From: Verrucomicrobiales bacterium
GTDB taxonomy: Bacteria > Verrucomicrobiota > Verrucomicrobiia > Verrucomicrobiales > Akkermansiaceae
NCBI GenBank assembly: GCA_002729295.1
Contig: PBTU01000038.1
Coordinates: 28,367-47,228 of the forward strand
DNA: 18,862 nucleotides
Reading direction: 5' to 3'
Shown: piece after piece, positions 1-7,962 of the stretch
Numbering within the stretch: position 1 is the first letter of the stretch
How the letters are laid out: each line of letters begins with the position of its first letter
The notes under the pieces: model-generated
Databases searched by the model: none
What the model was told of the DNA's origin: nothing
The model's input: the letters and a program-made list of their open reading frames with translations, nothing else
Position numbers and translations under genes: made by a program

Positions 1-2
1 CA

Positions 3-1838
3 GGAAATATCGACCTCTATTTGAAGGGAACCTCGTCACCGCTTGGGGAGGCCGCGATTGCCGAACTCGTGACCGCCGGAGAATGGCAGGAAATTGATGA
101 CCGCTTCTTCAAAACTCTGGCCTTTGGCACCGGTGGGTTGCGCGGTCGCACGGTCGGACGCGTCATCACCAAGGCCGAAGAGGGCGAAGGCGGCCCGCTC
201 GATCGCCCCGAGCATCCTTGCGTCGGAACCGCCACCATGAATTTTTTCAATCTGAAGCGCGCGATGGTTGGTTATGTGAGCTACATTCGCGATGCCCACC
301 AAGGTGAAGGGCGGGCTTCCTTTGTGATCGGACACGACACCCGGCATTTCTCCCGAGACTTTGCCGAGACCTGCGCCAAGGTGGCCACCGATCTTGGTTG
401 CGACGCCTATCTCTTCAAAGGGCCACGTGCCACTCCGGAAATTTCCTTCGCGATTCGTCATCTTCGCGCGGCCGGTGGAGTGTGTCTTACTGCGAGCCAC
501 AATCCCTCGCACGATAATGGCTTCAAAGCCTACATCTCCGACGGCGGCCAAATCGTGGAGCCTGAAGCAAGCGGGATCATCGCCCGCGTGAATGAATTGG
601 AAACCGAGGACTACGAGCCGGTGGATGCTCCCGGAACGCTTACTGCGCTCGGTGAGGATATGGATAGCGTATACATGGATAAAGTTCGCAGCTGCCTCCT
701 TCGCCCGGATCTTTTGGAAGGACGAAAGGCCAAAGTTGTTTATACCAACCTTCATGGCACGGGCGGCGTGATCATCGTGCCAATGCTGCGTGAGTTGGGT
801 TTCGAAGTGATCACTGTTCCCGAGCAGGACACGCAAGACGGGAGGTTCCCAACGGTGGAATCGCCTAATCCGGAAAATGGCCCCGCTCTCGCGATGGGCA
901 TCAAGCTCGCCGAAGAGGTAGGCGCGGATGCGGTCATCGGAACCGACCCCGACTGCGACCGTATGGGCGTGGCGGTTCGGAATGGTGATGGAGAAATGGA
1001 ATTGCTGACCGGAAACCAAATCGGTTCCCTTATCGGATGGTATCGCATTAAGACGATGTTCGACCTGGGCTGGCTCACTGAGAGCAACCGCAGTCGCGCG
1101 GTGATGGTGAAGACCTTGGTGACGACGGAACTTCAAGACACCGTGGCCCATCACTTCGGGATCAATGTGGTGAATACCCTTACCGGATTTAAATACATCG
1201 GTGAGAAGCTCAAGAAATACGAGGAAGCCATTCCGGCCGACAAGAAAGGGGACTACCGCAGCCTTTCAGAAGAAGAGAGTCGCAAGCTGCGTCTCGAATA
1301 TTCCAAGTTCTTTGTCTTCGGCGGGGAGGAAAGCTACGGATACCTTGGAGCGGATTTTGTGCGCGATAAGGATGGGAACGCCTCGGCTCTCATGTTCGCG
1401 GAACTGGCGGCATACGCCATGAGTGAAGGCACGACCATCGCCGGTTTGCGCGACCAGGTTTGGGGAGAGTTTGGAGTGCATCTCGAAATGGGGAAATCAC
1501 TCGTGATGGAAGGCGGCGAAGGCGCGCGCAAGATCGCGGCCCTTGTCGAATCCTACAGCACAAATCCTCCGGCCGAGGTGGATGGTTCCGCAGCTGTCGG
1601 CGTGCGGGACTATGCCAAGGGTGGGTTTTACGACGAAGAGGGAGATGAAATTCCCGAGGCTGCGATGCTCTTTGTCGATCTTGAGGATGGTCGCCGCCTT
1701 GCGGTGCGTCCTTCGGGAACTGAACCCAAAATCAAATATTACCTCTTCGGAAAAGGAGATTCCCGCGAGGCCGTTTCGGCTTCCCTGGAGAACCTCTGGA
1801 CCTGGCTTGAAAAAGACGCCTACGAGCGGATGGGCTAA
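3..1838 (+). CDS. Phospho-sugar mutase (phosphoglucomutase/phosphomannomutase), 5' partial
   Basis: An alpha-D-phosphohexomutase that interconverts sugar 1- and 6-phosphates in the cytoplasm, feeding glycogen, envelope and nucleotide-sugar synthesis. Numbered from the TTG at 21, the landmarks are: FGTGGLRG at about 35-42, the phosphoserine loop TASHNP with S159, the metal-binding loop DPDCDR at 309-314, the sugar-binding GGEESYG at 434-440, and the phosphate-binding RPSGTEPK at 563-570. All four domains are therefore present. The frame stays open to the window edge, and the TTG has no special support. Family members normally have more residues before the GTGGLRG block, so the true start probably lies upstream. 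The stop TAA at 1836-1838 overlaps the lnt ATG by one base, which implies translational coupling. The motifs do not settle glucose versus mannose preference. Confidence 0.92.
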   Translation, partial: GNIDLYLKGTSSPLGEAAIAELVTAGEWQEIDDRFFKTLAFGTGGLRGRTVGRVITKAEEGEGGPLDRPEHPCVGTATMNFFNLKRAMVGYVSYIRDAHQGEGRASFVIGHDTRHFSRDFAETCAKVATDLGCDAYLFKGPRATPEISFAIRHLRAAGGVCLTASHNPSHDNGFKAYISDGGQIVEPEASGIIARVNELETEDYEPVDAPGTLTALGEDMDSVYMDKVRSCLLRPDLLEGRKAKVVYTNLHGTGGVIIVPMLRELGFEVITVPEQDTQDGRFPTVESPNPENGPALAMGIKLAEEVGADAVIGTDPDCDRMGVAVRNGDGEMELLTGNQIGSLIGWYRIKTMFDLGWLTESNRSRAVMVKTLVTTELQDTVAHHFGINVVNTLTGFKYIGEKLKKYEEAIPADKKGDYRSLSEEESRKLRLEYSKFFVFGGEESYGYLGADFVRDKDGNASALMFAELAAYAMSEGTTIAGLRDQVWGEFGVHLEMGKSLVMEGGEGARKIAALVESYSTNPPAEVDGSAAVGVRDYAKGGFYDEEGDEIPEAAMLFVDLEDGRRLAVRPSGTEPKIKYYLFGKGDSREAVSASLENLWTWLEKDAYERMG

Positions 1839-3589
1839 TGAAGAAGTATCTTCGACCTGGACTGGCGGTGGGGAGCGGTGCGCTTCTCGCGCTGTGCTTT
1901 CCTCCCTTTAACTTGGGTTGGATCGTCTGGGGGTGGATGTGGATCCTGCTTCCCCTTCTATGGACGAGCAGGTCCGAGAAGAAACGACGGGCGGGCTTTG
2001 GAATTGGCTTTCTCAGCGGGCTGGGATTCTGGCTTATCAATCTCAAATGGATCTGGACCGTGACCGGATTGGGCGCGGTCACAATGGCGCTCTACCTTGC
2101 GATTTACTTCGGAATTTTCGGCGCCTTTGCCGCCAACTCGGCCAACCCCTGGCGCAAGGAGGTTAAGGTTGCTACGGATATTCCTGCGCGCTTCCGAGAG
2201 ATGTGGCGGAGCCTTGGCTACGCCGCGATGCTCGGCAGTTGGTGGTGTGGCATGGAATGGATCCGTGGCTGGATGCTCACGGGGTTCGGATGGAATGGCC
2301 TGGGCGTGGCCTTCCATAACAATCTCATTATGGCTCAGAATGCCGAGTTCGTGGGCGTCTACGGACTGTCATTCCTGCCCGTCTTTTTTAGCGCAGTCGC
2401 AGTCCAGGTGGGACGACGTTTTTATCTTCAAGCAAAAGAGCAGTCGGTGAAATTGCTTCACTGGGATTTCGCGACCGCGATGTTAGTGATCATGGGATCA
2501 TTTACGGTGGGATCGGTTCGGTTTAGTCACGCCGGTAGTGGCGAGCAAATCGAAGCCAAGGTGTTGTTGGCTCAGCAAAATATTCCGCAGACTGCGGGGA
2601 AGGTGGAGTGGCCCCGTGAGGAGATTCTTGGAGGCTTTACTGACCTGGTCAGTGGTGCTTTGGCGGACCTTGATGCGCAGACCCATGCGGATCTGAAGGC
2701 CACGTCCGCAGAGGGGAGTGAGACTCCGGTGGTGATTCGCAAGCCGGATTGGGTCATTTGGCCCGAGGCAACTTTGGTTGATCGGTTCTTCATTCTGGAA
2801 GATGGATCCCGTGTACCCGAGACGATGACGCTTTCTGATCTGCTTGATGACATTCGAGAAATGGGAGATTTCACCTTCATTGCGGGAGCCAATGAAGTGG
2901 AGGGATATGTTGAAGGAAGATATGTTCATCGTGTTGAGCACGGCCGATATTGGAACTCCATGATCACTCTGGATTCGGAGAGGAATCTTGAGACCTACCG
3001 AAAGCATCACCTGGTGATTTTTGGAGAGCTGATCCCTGATGTGCTCTATCTTCGTGAACTCTATGCGAAAGTGGCCGGGGTGCCATTCATCGATAGTTTT
3101 TCCTCCGGCGAAAGCCATGAACCGCTAGACCTCAAAGTGGGTGAGGAAACCGTGCAGGCGATTCCCTCGATTTGTTTCGAAGACACCGTGGGCCGCCTGA
3201 CGCGCAAGTCGGTGCGGGCCGATCCACAGGTGATCGTCAATATCACCAATGACGGATGGTTCAAGCAAAGCGAGGGCGCGGCCCAGCATTTTGCCAATGC
3301 CCGTTTCCGTTGTATCGAACTGCGGCGTCCAATGGTCCGGTGTGCCAATTCCGGGGTGGGCGGGGTGATTTCTGTAACTGGCTCGACTCTTGATCCTTTT
3401 ACGCGGGAGGATCGCCGTTTGGTGGACGACTCCGAGAGTCATTTTACGAGAGGGACCCTTTTTGCCTCGGTGTGGATTCCCTGTGAGTCAGGCTTTACCC
3501 TTTATGCCTTGTGGGGCGATTGGTTTGCGGTAGTTGGCCTGGCGCTGAGTTTCCTGGCCGGAATCGCGCTTCGCTTGCGAAAGTCCTGA
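1838..3589 (+). CDS. lnt: Apolipoprotein N-acyltransferase
   Basis: An inner-membrane enzyme that adds the third acyl chain to the N-terminal cysteine of lipoproteins, the last step of lipoprotein maturation. It has 583 residues. Several hydrophobic segments fill roughly residues 8-225, followed by a periplasmic carbon-nitrogen hydrolase domain and a final membrane helix at about 553-577. The catalytic triad is visible: E310 in WPEAT, K389 in YRKHHLVIFGE and C446 in PSICFED. NITNDGWF at 468-475 is the usual post-catalytic motif. It is longer than E. coli Lnt (512 residues), partly through a polar insertion at about 280-300. The ATG at 1838 overlaps the mutase stop, and the next gene starts within a few bases of its TGA. 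The putative lipoprotein at 8257 would be a substrate. Confidence 0.94.
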   Translation: MKKYLRPGLAVGSGALLALCFPPFNLGWIVWGWMWILLPLLWTSRSEKKRRAGFGIGFLSGLGFWLINLKWIWTVTGLGAVTMALYLAIYFGIFGAFAANSANPWRKEVKVATDIPARFREMWRSLGYAAMLGSWWCGMEWIRGWMLTGFGWNGLGVAFHNNLIMAQNAEFVGVYGLSFLPVFFSAVAVQVGRRFYLQAKEQSVKLLHWDFATAMLVIMGSFTVGSVRFSHAGSGEQIEAKVLLAQQNIPQTAGKVEWPREEILGGFTDLVSGALADLDAQTHADLKATSAEGSETPVVIRKPDWVIWPEATLVDRFFILEDGSRVPETMTLSDLLDDIREMGDFTFIAGANEVEGYVEGRYVHRVEHGRYWNSMITLDSERNLETYRKHHLVIFGELIPDVLYLRELYAKVAGVPFIDSFSSGESHEPLDLKVGEETVQAIPSICFEDTVGRLTRKSVRADPQVIVNITNDGWFKQSEGAAQHFANARFRCIELRRPMVRCANSGVGGVISVTGSTLDPFTREDRRLVDDSESHFTRGTLFASVWIPCESGFTLYALWGDWFAVVGLALSFLAGIALRLRKS

Positions 3590-3593
3590 GTCT

Positions 3594-4649
3594 TTGTTAA
3601 TCGTTACCCCTGTGCAAAGCGACCTCCGCGCCGTCCTGCAGTATGTTCCGTCTTTCCGGGGAAAGATCTTCGTGCTGGTGGTTGATGCTGCCTCAATGAC
3701 TGAGCTCGCTCTGGCTGAAGCCTTGCTCGATCTCACCGCGCTGCAGCAAGTCGGGGTGCAATTGGTGCTCGTATCGGTAGGCAGTGGGGAAGCGGAACTG
3801 GAGCAACGCCTTATCGATGGGGAAATCAAGTGGCAGATCTCGTCGCTGAATCATGAGGAAGCGGAGGCGATTTTGAATCGCGGGCAGCTGGCCTTTGTTG
3901 AAGCCCCGGGCATGGATGGTTTGTCTGATAAATTGGTGGATTTCGCCAGTGCAGTGGAAGCTGCTAAATTGATCGTGATGTTGCCCAGTGCACTTGCGGG
4001 AATCCATGCCATTTCGCGTGAGAATGCCGCCGCCTGGGATGGCAACGATGCCAGCTTGTTTCAATCTGCTGCGGAAGCTTGTGAGCGGGGAATTCCGCGG
4101 GTGCATCTTTTGGATCAGACTCATCAGGGAGTCCTGATGGACGAGCTCTTTTCCAACGAAGGCGTCGGGGTGATGGTGCACGCCGATGACTACCTGACGG
4201 TCCGCCCGATTGAACTGGAGGACATTCCCGAATTACTCGCGATGGTCGGACGCTCGATGCGTGACGCGCATCTGGTGCCGCGGTCCTATGAGGAGATCGA
4301 ATCCGGGCTGGGCGATTTCCTGGTGCTCTCCGTGGATGATAATGTCGTGGGCTGTGTCGCGCTGCATCCCTCCGACTCTCCAGATTGCGCTGAAGTGGCC
4401 TGTCTCTACGTGAAGCAAAACCACGGCGGTTTGGGATACGGCCAACTCCTTGTCACAGCTGCGGAGGAACGGGCCAAGGCGCGAGGTATTTCCTGGGTCT
4501 TTGCGTTAAGCAATCGGGCCGCAGATTACTTTACCGAATCCTTGGGTTACGAAGTCATTCCCGTGTCAGAAATTCCGCAGGCACGGCAGGAGAGGCTGAA
4601 CGAAAGTGGCAGGGAATCCATCGTGATTCGTAAATTTGTAAACAAGTGA
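3594..4649 (+). CDS. argA: N-acetylglutamate synthase, ArgA type, with a reduced kinase-like domain
   Basis: Predicted to acetylate L-glutamate with acetyl-CoA, the first step of arginine synthesis. The C-terminal half matches ArgA closely: IPRVHLLD at 167-174, LMDELFSNEGVG at 181-192, VRPIELEDI at 203-211, LVPRSYEEIE at 227-236, and the GNAT acetyl-CoA loop QNHGGLGYG at 275-283. The N-terminal part keeps the FRGKIFVLVV entry (21-30) of the amino-acid-kinase-like domain. Only about 145 residues separate that motif from the HLLD motif, against roughly 240 in E. coli ArgA (443 residues), so about 90 are missing. No kinase glycine loop is seen. The TTG at 3594 is used because the first ATG (codon 35) would remove FRGK; GTG at 3612 is an alternative. 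No Shine-Dalgarno is obvious. It is probably co-transcribed with lnt. A generic GNAT with another substrate is less likely. Confidence 0.82.
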   Translation: MLIVTPVQSDLRAVLQYVPSFRGKIFVLVVDAASMTELALAEALLDLTALQQVGVQLVLVSVGSGEAELEQRLIDGEIKWQISSLNHEEAEAILNRGQLAFVEAPGMDGLSDKLVDFASAVEAAKLIVMLPSALAGIHAISRENAAAWDGNDASLFQSAAEACERGIPRVHLLDQTHQGVLMDELFSNEGVGVMVHADDYLTVRPIELEDIPELLAMVGRSMRDAHLVPRSYEEIESGLGDFLVLSVDDNVVGCVALHPSDSPDCAEVACLYVKQNHGGLGYGQLLVTAAEERAKARGISWVFALSNRAADYFTESLGYEVIPVSEIPQARQERLNESGRESIVIRKFVNK

Positions 4650-4675
4650 TCTCACCAGCATGGCGACAAGTCACC

Positions 4676-4723
4676 TTTTTTTGCGCTTCGCAGCAAAAAA
4701 GCCGCCATTGGCCCACGGCGGCT
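4676..4723 (-). terminator. Probable intrinsic terminator acting on the minus strand
   Basis: Inverted repeat AGCCGCC (4700-4706) and GGCGGCT (4717-4723) with a 10-base loop. Read on the minus strand, the stem runs straight into six T residues (4700-4695), the classical terminator layout. Just beyond, TTTTTTGC (4677-4684) and GCAAAAAA (4693-4700) form a second inverted repeat around GCTTCGCA. Read on the plus strand there is no T tract after the GC hairpin, so it is a poor terminator for argA. No minus-strand gene lies to its right until 7212. Confidence 0.5.
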
Positions 4724-4749
4724 GAGGCGGCGTCGGCAAAAAAAATTTC

Positions 4750-6714
4750 ATGAAAGCACTTCTCTTAGCCGTTCGCATCGCTCTCTTGTTCGCTTTGCAT
4801 CAGGTTCAGGGGGAGGAACGAGTCATTCACGAGGCCGACATTTGTGTCTACGGCGGCACCGCCAGCGGCGTCATGGCGGCCCTGGCTGCGAGGAAAGAGG
4901 GAGCGAAAATCATTCTCATCGAGCCCAGTCGCTGGCTCGGCGGCATGACTGGTGGAGGGATCAACCATTTGGACTGGGGCAAAGGCAACACCGTGGGCGG
5001 CTCGACCTACAAGCTCCTGATGGAGGGGGTAAAGGTACGGGAACAGAAGCATCATGGCGGGCATGCCGTCCTGGGCATCGGCAACAAAGAATACCGGGAG
5101 CGCTTCAAGAAAGTGCTGGAGGAGCGCGGCATCACCGTGATCCATGAGCACCGCCTTGGCAAAGTCCGGGTCGGGGACGCCATCATTGCCGCGCCGACAC
5201 GCCAGCAGCCGATCGCCATGGGTGAAGACACCGCCCCGAGGGGCAAGGCGCCATCCATTCGGTCCATCACCCTCGACTATGCCCCTTTCGACAAGACCGG
5301 CTGCCCCATTTCCGAACCGAAGAAGCGCAACGCCATCACGGTCTCCGCGAAGGTGTTCATCGATTGTTCCTACGAAGGCGATGTGCTCGGGATGAGCGGG
5401 GCCAGCTACACCTGGGGCCGTGAGTCGCGGGAGCACTACGGCGAATCGCTTGCTGGAGTGCGTCCGAGTCTGTGGCTCCACGACATCGACCCCTACGTCG
5501 AGCCGGGGAACCCGGAGAGTGGCGTGCTTCCTTTTGTTCAGGACCGCAAGATCGGCCCTTTGGGCAGCGCTGATGACTTAACGATGGGCTACTGTTTCCG
5601 TTACGAGTTCGACGGGAGCGGCAAGGGCATCCCGGTTCCAGAGCCGACGAATTACGACCCTACCGAGTTTGAGATCTACCGCCGGGCCATCCGCAATGGG
5701 GTCGACATCTTCTCCAATCGGCACATGAGAACGTCGCTCAAGAAGTTCTCGGTGCACAAAAGAGGGCCATTCGTTGGAGGCGCCCAACTCAATCGAAACG
5801 TGATGGCATCCACGGTGCATGGAATCAACGATGACTACCCGAATGGCGACTGGGCCACGCGCTCGCGGATCTGGAAGTTCCATCAAGAGTTCCTGTGCAA
5901 GTCGATTCACTTCGCCAAAACGGATTCCACGGCACCGGAAAGCATGAAGCGTTCTGCGAGCCGGATTTCCTTCCGCAAGGGAGTGTTCGACGAAACCGGC
6001 GGCTGGCCACACCAGTTGTACATTCGCCAGGCCCGCCGAATGGTGTCGTCCTACGTCGTCAGTCAGAATGACCTCGAAGGAAAAACTGATCCGCCGCACA
6101 CCGTTGGCCTTGCCGCCTATGGCGTCGATGACTTCCCGTATACCACCATTGCGCAGGATGGCAAAATCGCGGTGCAGGGCGGAGGCTTTTCCATCATTTA
6201 CCTTGATGACGGGAAATACAACGGCAGCTACAAGATCCCCTACGAAGCCATCGTGCCGCGCAAGGGAGAGTGCGACAATCTGATTGTCCCCGTCTGCGTT
6301 TCGGCCAGCCACATCGCCTTCACCTCACTTCGCATGGAGCCGGTCTGGATGGTTCTCGGCGAATCCGCGGGCGTGGCCGCCACCATGGCGATGAATGCCA
6401 AGATCCCCGTGCAAGAGGTTCCTTACCCGGATCTGCGCAAGAAGCTCGACGCTTTGGGCCAGACTTTGGACCGGATCCCGCCCCAAGCACCGAAAGCCGC
6501 AAAGGCACCTCAGCAGCAGGCCGGCTGGAAGTCTCAGGCCGAATGGGACCAGCAGAAGCAGGGGTGGGAGTGGTTGTTCCCGCATATCGACACCGACTCC
6601 GACGGCCAAATTTCGGCCAAAGAGTACTACGCCTTCCAGAAATTCAAATCGGAGCAGGATGATTGGGAGAAAGCCCTCAGGAAGACAGGAGTCCGAAAGC
6701 CTCAAAAAAAGTGA
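4750..6714 (+). CDS. Secreted FAD-dependent oxidoreductase with C-terminal EF-hand
   Basis: A 654-residue protein of the FAD_oxidored type, often found in PVC bacteria and sometimes labelled xanthan lyase; its substrate is unknown. Residues 1-21 form a signal peptide with a likely cleavage after VQG. The dinucleotide-binding motif VYGGTASG (33-40) follows at once, then the acidic strand end IEPS (57-60) and RWLGGMTGGG (61-70). The final 60 residues are a separate module rich in W, Q and K. It holds one canonical calcium-binding loop DTDSDGQISAKE (614-625), like the tails of PVC sulfatases. The ATG at 4750 is set by the signal peptide. It follows an A-rich stretch and has no Shine-Dalgarno. 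Its codons look richer in third-position C than those of its neighbours (impression only). It stands alone, followed by the attC-like region. A periplasmic or exported role is inferred. Confidence 0.85.
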   Translation: MKALLLAVRIALLFALHQVQGEERVIHEADICVYGGTASGVMAALAARKEGAKIILIEPSRWLGGMTGGGINHLDWGKGNTVGGSTYKLLMEGVKVREQKHHGGHAVLGIGNKEYRERFKKVLEERGITVIHEHRLGKVRVGDAIIAAPTRQQPIAMGEDTAPRGKAPSIRSITLDYAPFDKTGCPISEPKKRNAITVSAKVFIDCSYEGDVLGMSGASYTWGRESREHYGESLAGVRPSLWLHDIDPYVEPGNPESGVLPFVQDRKIGPLGSADDLTMGYCFRYEFDGSGKGIPVPEPTNYDPTEFEIYRRAIRNGVDIFSNRHMRTSLKKFSVHKRGPFVGGAQLNRNVMASTVHGINDDYPNGDWATRSRIWKFHQEFLCKSIHFAKTDSTAPESMKRSASRISFRKGVFDETGGWPHQLYIRQARRMVSSYVVSQNDLEGKTDPPHTVGLAAYGVDDFPYTTIAQDGKIAVQGGGFSIIYLDDGKYNGSYKIPYEAIVPRKGECDNLIVPVCVSASHIAFTSLRMEPVWMVLGESAGVAATMAMNAKIPVQEVPYPDLRKKLDALGQTLDRIPPQAPKAAKAPQQQAGWKSQAEWDQQKQGWEWLFPHIDTDSDGQISAKEYYAFQKFKSEQDDWEKALRKTGVRKPQKK

Positions 6715-6816
6715 CCGGGGACTAATCGGACAACCTACCGGAAGAGCACGAGCATCATACCGATGTCCGGAACGAGATGAGGAGGATTTTAGAGGTGATC
6801 GATGGGGAATGAAACA

Positions 6817-6876
6817 GGCCAACAAGGCGTTGCAGGCAACGTCGCTCCGCGCCTTACCTGACCTTCGACGTTAACC
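6817..6876 (+). repeat. attC-like integron cassette recombination site
   Basis: The segment has the order of an attC site. A left simple site GGCCAAC (6817-6823) is followed by AAGGCGTTG. An imperfect stem then pairs CAGG (6833-6836) with CCTG (6857-6860), extended by AA/TT, around a GC-rich loop TCGCTCCGCG (6842-6851). The right arm is CCTTCGAC, and a right core-like box GTTAACC occupies 6870-6876. AACAAGGCGTTGCAG at its left is typical of many attC arms. The right box departs from GTTRRRY at one base, and the two outer boxes pair at only 5 of 7 positions. An ATG starts two bases after the box, as in gene cassettes. It could also be a dispersed chromosomal repeat, and no integrase is in the window. 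Confidence 0.5.
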
Positions 6877-6878
6877 CA

Positions 6879-7058
6879 ATGAAATATCTATTTCTTAGCT
6901 TCTTCCTCGCCACTTCCCATCTTTATGGGCTCGACGCCGAAGCGATCAATGGAAATCGAGCAGATCGAAACTGACGAGGTGGAGTCGGGTTTTTCCTTTG
7001 GAGTGGCACCTGCGCGGAGATCTATCATTTGATCAGCATCACGGATTTAAAGGTGTGA
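6879..7058 (+). pseudogene. Broken small exported-protein ORF just after the attC-like site
   Basis: The ATG at 6879 opens MKYLFLSFFLATSHLYG, a convincing signal peptide (lysine, hydrophobic core, small residues). The frame reaches an in-frame TGA at 6972-6974 after 31 codons. It then stays open in the same frame for 27 more codons, including FFLWSGTCAEIYHLI, to a second TGA at 7056-7058. A point mutation to TGA would explain this. Alternatively, only the 31-residue peptide is real. The product is not recognised, and no Shine-Dalgarno is seen. Confidence 0.35.
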
Positions 7059-7211
7059 GCTTCGGAACAAGTCAGTCTCCGGAAAGTGATCCAGACGTCG
7101 AATGCCTTTGAAAATCTGTTGATACTTAGGGTGGAGAGGGCCCGGTATCCGGGCGCGAAGGGAATTGGTTCGAAATAGGATTAGCTAGGACGTGAGTCCA
7201 AGCTCCGTAGC

Positions 7212-7874
7212 CTAAGCGAGATCGTTACGATGAAGCTCTCGTGATTGTCCCTGTTCGTTGGTTTGCCAAATTTTTCCGGTCTCAACGTCGAGAGCGCTGA
7301 GCCAACCTCCGCCGTAGGCGCAGGTGTCGAGGCAGATTGCGTAACCGAGATCGGTGGGGAGGTCGCCTTGAATGGTGTGGCCGCAGACGACAGTCTTACC
7401 GGATTGGTGGGGCTGTTGTCTATGGAAGCGCCGGTAGTAGTAGGTTTCCTGATCTTGTGAGCCGACCGGGATGTTCTCTTCGATTCCGGCATGAACGAAG
7501 ATGTGCTCTTTTAATTCATGATAAAGCTCAGCGGAGCGAATGAAGTTCCAGTGCCCTTTTGGGACGTCGTCAAATCCTCCGCCGTAGGAATCGAGGGTGT
7601 CTTGTCCACCGCAGAGCCCGCTGAGAAACCGGCTACGATCCTGGCTCGTTTCTAGAGCGCGGATCATTTGGATTTCATGATTTCCCATGAGGTGAATGAA
7701 GTTGTGGGTTTTCTTGAGGGAGAGGAGCTCATCGATCACCCCTTTGGAATCGGGGCCACGGTCGACGTAGTCTCCGAGAGTGACGATGAGGTCATCGGGA
7801 GTCGGTTGAATGACATCGAGCATGGTCCTGAGTGAAGTTAGGCATCCGTGAATATCTCCAATGGCGAGTCGCAT
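7212..7874 (-). CDS. PrpA/ApaH-like serine/threonine protein phosphatase (metallophosphoesterase)
   Basis: A 220-residue cytoplasmic di-metal phosphatase of the PPP type. It carries the full motif series: GDIHG (6-10), GDYVDRG (34-40), GNHE (64-67), HAG (128-130) and GHT (165-167), then DTCAYGGGWLSAL (183-195), the usual closing strand pair. These residues bind the two metals and the phosphate. Members act on phosphoserine/threonine proteins or on diadenosine tetraphosphate, and the motifs do not decide which. The ATG at 7874 is preferred because the GDIHG strand begins at once, as in homologues. A TTG at 7916 would add 14 residues rich in proline and serine. No strong Shine-Dalgarno precedes it. 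It is monocistronic and points towards the attC-like debris. Confidence 0.88.
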   Translation of the reverse strand: MRLAIGDIHGCLTSLRTMLDVIQPTPDDLIVTLGDYVDRGPDSKGVIDELLSLKKTHNFIHLMGNHEIQMIRALETSQDRSRFLSGLCGGQDTLDSYGGGFDDVPKGHWNFIRSAELYHELKEHIFVHAGIEENIPVGSQDQETYYYRRFHRQQPHQSGKTVVCGHTIQGDLPTDLGYAICLDTCAYGGGWLSALDVETGKIWQTNEQGQSRELHRNDLA

Positions 7875-7962
7875 GATGCTAATGCTCGGAGTTGGAATGG
7901 GATCTGGAAAGAGCAATATTTTGAGACTATGATTCAGATCAAAACGGGGGCATGATCCCGGG

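Larger units (their letters stand above)
6715..7211. other. 497-base stretch without an intact gene, cassette-like debris
   Basis: Between the oxidoreductase and the phosphatase no complete gene is seen. The stretch contains an open frame of 28 codons ending at TGA 6810-6812, the attC-like site, a broken signal-peptide ORF, and a perfect GC hairpin GCCCGG-TAT-CCGGGC at 7140-7154. The 28-codon frame starts just after TAA 6723-6725 and includes PEEHEHHTDVRNEMRR. The hairpin lacks a T tract on either strand. It lies beyond the 3' end of the minus-strand phosphatase, so it could end that transcript in a Rho-assisted way, but this is weak. Confidence 0.5.

Noticed and set aside
36..1154. A 372-codon minus-strand open frame opposite the mutase
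   Set aside because: It lies wholly antisense to a gene with complete family motifs and shows no recognisable domain. It is a codon-bias shadow.
2498..3118. A 206-codon minus-strand open frame opposite lnt
   Set aside because: It covers the lnt catalytic domain in antisense, with no independent support.
7140..7154. Hairpin GCCCGG-TAT-CCGGGC as an intrinsic terminator
   Set aside because: There is no T tract on either strand, and it lies about 60 bases beyond the phosphatase stop. It is kept only as a note in the gap description.
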